A stretch of 40,590 nucleotides of DNA from an uncultured Lachnospiraceae bacterium (lineage in GTDB: Bacteria; Bacillota; Clostridia; Lachnospirales; Lachnospiraceae). The stretch's first letter is position 1. Each line of letters starts with the position of its first letter. The DNA is taken from positions 1 through 40,590 of the forward strand of contig CACYTU010000024.1 in the NCBI GenBank assembly GCA_902777355.1, read 5' to 3'. This document shows positions 36,874 through 40,590 of this stretch, piece after piece. A program made the translations under genes and the position numbers. The notes under the pieces are model-generated. The model did not search any database. It was not told where the DNA came from and saw nothing but the letters and a program-made list of their open reading frames with translations.

Positions 36874-37257
36874 CTTTTTCCCTCCTTGATTTCAGTGATG
36901 GCATTGTGGCAGGATATGGGCGAATCCGCTTTGGTACATTCAGGAACCGCACCTGAGTCTTGTGCGATCAAGAATACACCGAATAGATGCAATATATATT
37001 ACAACGGTTTTAACCAAAAGGAAATGAATATTTTCGGGCATTCCTGTTGCAGGTGCTTGATTTATCGGTCTAAATTTTTCTGTCGGGTGTATAATGAATT
37101 GATTGTCAATTGGTTTTAAATGGAAAAACGAGAGGGAAAGAGCAGTGCTGCCTAAAAATCAATTGTTTTTTAAATGAAAAAAAGAATAGAAGAGATTAGA
37201 AGAGATTAGAAGAGAATAGAAGAGTCGTGTCGTTTGAAAAACAGGAGGAGAAGAGTC
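36874..37257. other. Divergent intergenic region
   Basis: It separates the secreted-protein gene (minus) from the YbaK-type gene (plus). A TATAAT at 37090-37095 lacks a good -35. TCAATTG followed by TTTTAAATG occurs twice (37106-37122 and 37159-37176), a short direct repeat. A 10-bp array and a duplicated start region occupy the 3' end. No gene longer than the mini-ORF at 37227 is credible. Confidence 0.6.
37184..37225. repeat. 10-bp tandem repeat upstream of ybaK
   Basis: AGAGATTAGA-type units repeat at 10-bp intervals (AGAGATTAGA twice, AGAGAATAGA once, plus flanking partials), purine-rich, ending at the duplicated start region of the next gene. Confidence 0.88.
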
Positions 37258-37268
37258 GTGTCATTTGA
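37227..37268 (+). other. 13-codon mini-ORF made by duplication of the ybaK start
   Basis: GTG 37227 opens MSFEKQEEKSRVI and stops at TGA 37266-37268. Its first five codons copy the real gene's start (GTG TCA TTT GAA AAG) with silent changes, in a different frame, and it overlaps the true start at 37258. Translation is unproven. Confidence 0.4.
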
Positions 37269-37719
37269 AAAGGCTGTAAATTATCTGCGTACAAAGGGAA
37301 TGGAAGACAGGGTGATCGTGCCGGAGGCGTCCAGCGCGACAGTGGAGCTGGCAGCGCTGGCCATCGGAGTAACACCGGGTGAGATCGCCAAGACACTCTC
37401 ATTTATTACAAAAGAGGGACCGGTCCTGGTCATTGCGGAGGGAACAGCACGGGTGGACAACCGCAAATATAAAGATACTTTCCACACCAAGGCAAAGATG
37501 ATGCCCGGAGACCAGGTGGAAGAACTTGTTGGGCACGCCCCGGGGGGTGTCTGTCCCTTCGGCATAAATGAGGGAGTTCCGGTTTATATGGATGAGAGCC
37601 TCAGGAAATATGAGATCGTCTATCCGGCAGCAGGTGATGACCACAGCGCCGTGAAACTGACCGTGGCCGAACTGGAAGAGGTGTCGGGAGCCATTGGCTG
37701 GGTGGATGTCTGTAAGTAA
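37258..37719 (+). CDS. ybaK: YbaK/ProX-family aminoacyl-tRNA deacylase
   Basis: The family hydrolyses misacylated tRNA (for example Cys-tRNAPro or Ala-tRNAPro) in trans, acting in translation quality control. The 153-aa protein covers the whole domain. K45 in EIAKTLSFI corresponds to the essential Lys of YbaK; GGVCPFG is the family's GGxxP loop; AVKLTVAEL closes the domain. The start is GTG 37258 with AGGAGG at 37243-37248. A TTG at 37234 is open but precedes that ribosome site. Subfamily, and thus substrate, cannot be fixed from sequence alone. Confidence 0.9.
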   Translation: MSFEKAVNYLRTKGMEDRVIVPEASSATVELAALAIGVTPGEIAKTLSFITKEGPVLVIAEGTARVDNRKYKDTFHTKAKMMPGDQVEELVGHAPGGVCPFGINEGVPVYMDESLRKYEIVYPAAGDDHSAVKLTVAELEEVSGAIGWVDVCK

Positions 37720-37866
37720 AGCAAGTAAACCGGATATGAACCCTGCATAGTACGCGCATAGTGCCTGGTGCCGGCGGGATCCGAAGACAAACAGGGAAAA
37801 AGAGAAAGTCAAAGATCAGCCCCGGAGAGAAGGGCAAAAAGAAGGTCAAAGAAAGTAAAGCAAAAA

Positions 37867-37998
37867 CAAAAGACCGGAAAGAAGGTCAGACAGAAGGATA
37901 AACAAAACGCCGGGCAGAAGGTTAAACAGAAAGACAAACAAAAGACCGGAAAGAAGGTCAGGCAGAAGGTCAAAGAGAAGGGCAAAAAGAGAAGGTAA
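37867..37998. repeat. 12-bp tandem array, eleven units, before the MATE gene
   Basis: Contiguous 12-bp units (CAAAAGACCGGA, AAGAAGGTCAGA, CAGAAGGATAAA, ...) with a higher-order repeat of 72 bp (units at 37867 and 37939 match). One plus frame reads through all of it as a Lys/Gln/Arg-rich peptide (KVRQ, KDKQ, KTGK units) from a GTG at 37768, but no ribosome site supports a gene. The last unit supplies the GAGAAGG ribosome site of the MATE gene. Confidence 0.92.
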
Positions 37999-37999
37999 A

Positions 38000-39352
38000 A
38001 TGGCAAAGAGAAGAGAAATGGATCTGATCAACGGATCCCTGGGTGACAAAATCGTCATGTTTGCGCTTCCGCTGGCTGCGACTGGGATTTTGCAGCAGTT
38101 TTTTAATGCCGCGGACATCGCTGTGGTCGGCCGCTTCGCCGGCAAGCACGCGATGGCAGCGGTGGGCAGCAATGCGCCCATCGTCGGTCTGATGATCAAT
38201 CTCTTCATCGGGATCTCGATGGGCACCAATGTGGTGATCGCCCGTTTCACCGGGGAGGGAAATAAAGAAAATATCCGGAAATCGGTCCACACAGCTATTG
38301 TCCTGGCGGTGGCCGGAGGCCTTGTCATGGGACTGCTGGGAGAACTGCTCACAGTGCCCCTGCTCCGCCTGATGGGAGTCCCCGCCGAAATATACGATAT
38401 GGCGGTGCTCTATATGAGGGTCTATCTGGTCGGCATGCCTGTGATCCTTCTCTACAACTTTGAGTCGGCCATTTTTCGCAGTCAGGGGGACACCAGGACC
38501 CCGCTGATGTGTCTGACGATCTCCGGAATTGTCAACGTCATCCTGAATGTCTTCTTTGTGGTTGTACTCGGAATGACGGTCAACGGCGTCGCGCTGGCGA
38601 CAGTGATCGCAAATCTGGTCAGTTCGTCCCTGCTCTTTTATTTTCTGTGCAGAACCGAGAGCGCGGTACATGTGGATTTCAGGGAATTGAAGATCCATCC
38701 GGATGTGCTGATACACATGCTGCAGATCGGCGTCCCCGCAGGTCTGCAGAGCATGGTCTTTTCACTGGCCAATATATGCGTGCAGTCCGCAATCAACTCG
38801 CTGGGAGCGGATGTCGTGGCGGGATCCTCCGCCGCCTTCAATATTGAGATTTTTTCCTATTTCCTGCTCAATTCATTCGGCCAGGCCTGTACGACCTTTG
38901 TCGGCCAGAACTACGGAGCGGGAAAGCCCGGGCGGTGCAGGAAAACCCTGCGGCTCTGTCTGGTCCAGGACTTCATTGTGGTTGCCGCCGCGGCAGCCCT
39001 GATCCTGTCTTTCGGCACGCAGATTCTGGGTATTTTCAATACGGACCCGGCAGTGGTAAAGTTTGGGATGATCCGCATGCGCTATATCCTTGGAGCCCAT
39101 CTCTTTTCTGTTTTTGTGGAAGTGATTTCCGGCGCCATGCGCGGATACGGTTACTCAACCTGGCCAGCTCTCATGTCCCTGTTCGGAATCTGCGGAATCC
39201 GCATCACCTGGGTCTACACGGTCTTCCGTGCATCCCCGACATTCTCCACTCTCATGATGGTCTACCCGGTCAGCATAGCTGCCACCGCCGTGGCGGTCAT
39301 TCTCTCGTACTTCTACCTGCAGCGCACAAGGCTGCAGAGACATGCACTTTGA
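38000..39352 (+). CDS. MATE-family multidrug/metabolite exporter (450 aa)
   Basis: Integral membrane protein with about 12 hydrophobic helices in two similar halves, full length for the family. Typical signatures are FALPLAATGILQQFFNAADIAVVGRFAG at the start of the first half (given in parts: FALPLAATGILQQF, then NAADIAVVGRF), FRSQGDTRTP, and the second-half start IGVPAGLQSMVFSLANICVQ with VGQNYGAGK. It exports cationic compounds against Na+ or H+ flow (family knowledge); the substrate is unknown. ATG 38000 follows GAGAAGG. ATG 38018 (MDLINGSLG) is a possible alternative. No regulator is adjacent. Confidence 0.93.
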   Translation: MAKRREMDLINGSLGDKIVMFALPLAATGILQQFFNAADIAVVGRFAGKHAMAAVGSNAPIVGLMINLFIGISMGTNVVIARFTGEGNKENIRKSVHTAIVLAVAGGLVMGLLGELLTVPLLRLMGVPAEIYDMAVLYMRVYLVGMPVILLYNFESAIFRSQGDTRTPLMCLTISGIVNVILNVFFVVVLGMTVNGVALATVIANLVSSSLLFYFLCRTESAVHVDFRELKIHPDVLIHMLQIGVPAGLQSMVFSLANICVQSAINSLGADVVAGSSAAFNIEIFSYFLLNSFGQACTTFVGQNYGAGKPGRCRKTLRLCLVQDFIVVAAAAALILSFGTQILGIFNTDPAVVKFGMIRMRYILGAHLFSVFVEVISGAMRGYGYSTWPALMSLFGICGIRITWVYTVFRASPTFSTLMMVYPVSIAATAVAVILSYFYLQRTRLQRHAL

Positions 39353-39360
39353 GCCGTTTT

Positions 39361-39447
39361 GACAGAAAAAGACAGAAAAAAGATAGGAAACAGACAGAAA
39401 AAAGACAGGAAAAAGACAGGAAAAAGACAGAAAAAAGACAGAAAAAA
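39361..39447. repeat. 11-bp tandem array, eight units
   Basis: GACAGAAAAAA-type units recur every 11 bp (the first is 10 bp) from directly after the MATE stop codon to the terminator at 39444. On the minus strand they are repeated TTTTTTCTGTC, the natural tail of that terminator, suggesting growth by duplication of the terminator T-run. Confidence 0.93.
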
Positions 39448-39506
39448 GACAGGCTGCTGAACAGCGCCGCCCACGGGGAGTGAACACAGTTCAGCCAGCC
39501 TGTCTT
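39444..39506 (-). terminator. Terminator of chrA, possibly bidirectional
   Basis: AAGACAGGCT-GCTGAAC (39446-39462) pairs with GTTCAGCcAGCCTGTCTT (39489-39506), an approximately 17-bp stem with one bulge. On the minus strand it is followed by TTTTTT; on the plus strand the T-run is poor. It lies about 120 bp after the chrA stop. Confidence 0.65.
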
Positions 39507-39622
39507 ATTATCGAAACGGCGCATAAAACCAGGGCCGACGAAGTCGTCCGCGGGTACATCACATATCCGTCAATTCATGATTCCGGCGCGGAAACTGTTC
39601 ATGCCTGTCTGCACGGAGATTA

Positions 39623-40198
39623 TCAGGCACCGGCAAAGCGGAAGACGATTCCGATTACAGCCGAAAAAACTATAAAGGCGATGGGATGGACCTTAGGGAA
39701 TATTTTCTGCCCCGCGAAAATGACAATCCCCAATAGGATCGCTTTCCACAAAAAGAGGTCTGTAATATTGCGGGAAGCAAGAAAAGCATCGATGTTGACG
39801 AGCGCCACTTTGGCTACGTTCAGGCCGGCCGCGGTGATCATGGCGATTGAGGCTGGGCGCAGTCCATACAGGGCGTTCTGTACGTGATGGCTCTCCTGGA
39901 ATTTTTTCAGGAAACTGGAGATGATCAGAATGATGATCAGAGAGGGTGTCGCCAGGGCCAGGGTCGCTATGACGCCGCCCGGATATCCGGCGGTTTTGAA
40001 GCCGGCAAAGGTAGACATGTTGATTCCGATTGCCCCGGGTGTGGACTCGGAGATCGCGATCATGTCCGCGATGTCCGCGTGAGAGAACCAGTGGGTTTTA
40101 TTTGACATCTCATAGAGGAAGGGGAGTGTCGCAAGGCCGCCTCCGATGGAAAAGAGACCTGTTTTAAAAAACTCCCAGAACAGCTGCAGATAGATCAT
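39623..40198 (-). CDS. chrA: Short-chain chromate transporter (ChrA domain), single half
   Basis: The 191-aa membrane protein corresponds to one ChrA half. FSIGGGLATLPFLYE and the loop ISESTPGAIGINMSTFAG are the family signatures; about five or six hydrophobic helices follow. GGAG precedes ATG 40198. Short-chain ChrA proteins usually occur as adjacent gene pairs forming a heterodimer; the flanks here (39353-39622 and 40199-40590) hold only repeats, so the partner is missing or elsewhere. Physiological substrates in anaerobes are uncertain; chromate or another oxyanion is family-based inference. Confidence 0.9.
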   Translation of the reverse strand: MIYLQLFWEFFKTGLFSIGGGLATLPFLYEMSNKTHWFSHADIADMIAISESTPGAIGINMSTFAGFKTAGYPGGVIATLALATPSLIIILIISSFLKKFQESHHVQNALYGLRPASIAMITAAGLNVAKVALVNIDAFLASRNITDLFLWKAILLGIVIFAGQKIFPKVHPIAFIVFSAVIGIVFRFAGA

Positions 40199-40250
40199 TT
40201 CTTTTCTCCATATATCTTAATTGTGTAACATTCTGATAAAATCTTAAAAA

Positions 40251-40311
40251 GCGCTTCAGAAAAATTCTGAAAAAGCGTTTCTGAAAAATTCTGAAAAGCG
40301 CTTCAGAAAAA
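40251..40311. repeat. 24-bp repeat with palindromic cores, upstream of chrA
   Basis: Units at 40251-40274 (24 bp), 40275-40297 (23 bp) and a partial 40298-40311, each starting GCG(C/T)TT. Each full unit contains a TTCTGAA or TTCAGAA pair forming a small inverted repeat. It lies 50-110 bp before the chrA start. Confidence 0.88.
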
Positions 40312-40447
40312 GCCGGATGATTCAGAATTGCTGCCCGCCAGGACAATATCGAACTGCTTTCCGGCAGGGTGATTCTGAATGGCTTTCACACTGTATTATC
40401 TTTCTCATTGTATGATGTAAAGGTCAAAAGCCAGGAAAAGGCTCTGA

Positions 40448-40587
40448 GTCTCGTCAATATGCACATACAACCGCAGGACCATTGCGAGCGGCTGGTACTT
40501 GGGCGCTGGTTTTTAGCGCCCTTAGTACCGCTGCCAGCGAGGATTGAGCGAGAGCGTGTCCAAGGTGTTTGTGCATATTGACGAGAC
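40448..40587. repeat. Nested palindromic element at right edge
   Basis: GTCTCGTCAATATGCACA (40448-40465) is the exact reverse complement of 40570-40587. Inside, a second imperfect long stem centres on GGGCGCT...AGCGCCC (40501-40522), flanked by GGTAC/GTACC and GCGG/CCGC. The element is about 140 bp with no ORF, which suggests a MITE-like element or a structured RNA. The sequence ends 3 bp after it, so its flanks cannot be judged. Confidence 0.8.
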
Positions 40588-40590
40588 GGA

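Overview
The window looks like chromosomal DNA of an anaerobic gut or rumen Clostridia, most likely Lachnospiraceae. This is inferred from the gene content: giant vWA/CnaB sortase-anchored surface proteins with His/Cys-rich N-termini, a hemC / cobA-hemD fusion / hemB cluster, strong AGGAGG ribosome sites, and small HD-domain and YbaK proteins typical of that family. No rRNA, tRNA or CRISPR array was recognised.

Layout. 1-730: transposon debris (the start of an unidentified gene leaving the left edge, and an IS3-type transposase fragment). 729-29222: three giant plus-strand genes for exported proteins. The first (2345 aa) and third (3605 aa) are full-length paralogues with the same export signal, His/Cys motifs, vWA domain, CnaB-like domains and sortase signal. 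Between them lies a 2427-aa secreted protein of Ig-like, PPC-like, MBG/BIG2-like and FN3-like repeats, preceded by a roughly 410-nt leader that appears highly structured. A small conserved hypothetical gene (minus strand) and an HD-domain gene sit between the first and second giants. 29493-30797: a CaiB/BaiF-family protein closest to alpha-methylacyl-CoA racemase (minus strand). 31529-35777: hemC, a cobA-hemD fusion and hemB, which together convert 5-aminolevulinate to uroporphyrinogen III and on to precorrin-2 (siroheme/cobalamin branch). 36097-40198: a small secreted beta-sandwich protein (minus), a YbaK-type aminoacyl-tRNA deacylase, a MATE exporter and one half-size chromate-transporter protein (minus). 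The right edge holds a nested palindromic element.

The most unusual property is the number of short degenerate tandem arrays. Nearly every intergenic gap holds one, and the same kind of array occurs in frame inside conserved enzymes (HemC, CobA-HemD, the CaiB-family protein), where it encodes polar loop insertions. Many arrays have a 12-bp period or a simple multiple of it (24, 36, 84); others are 10, 11, 15, 18 or about 25 bp. A second theme is structured repeats: two diverged copies of a multi-hairpin element (about 9570-9765 and 31035-31250), the first lying against the 3' end of the HD gene, whose reading frame continues into it. A third is the candidate structured RNA leader at 9841-10251, including a three-way junction at 10085-10167.

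All calls come from reading the sequence; no database search or folding program was run.
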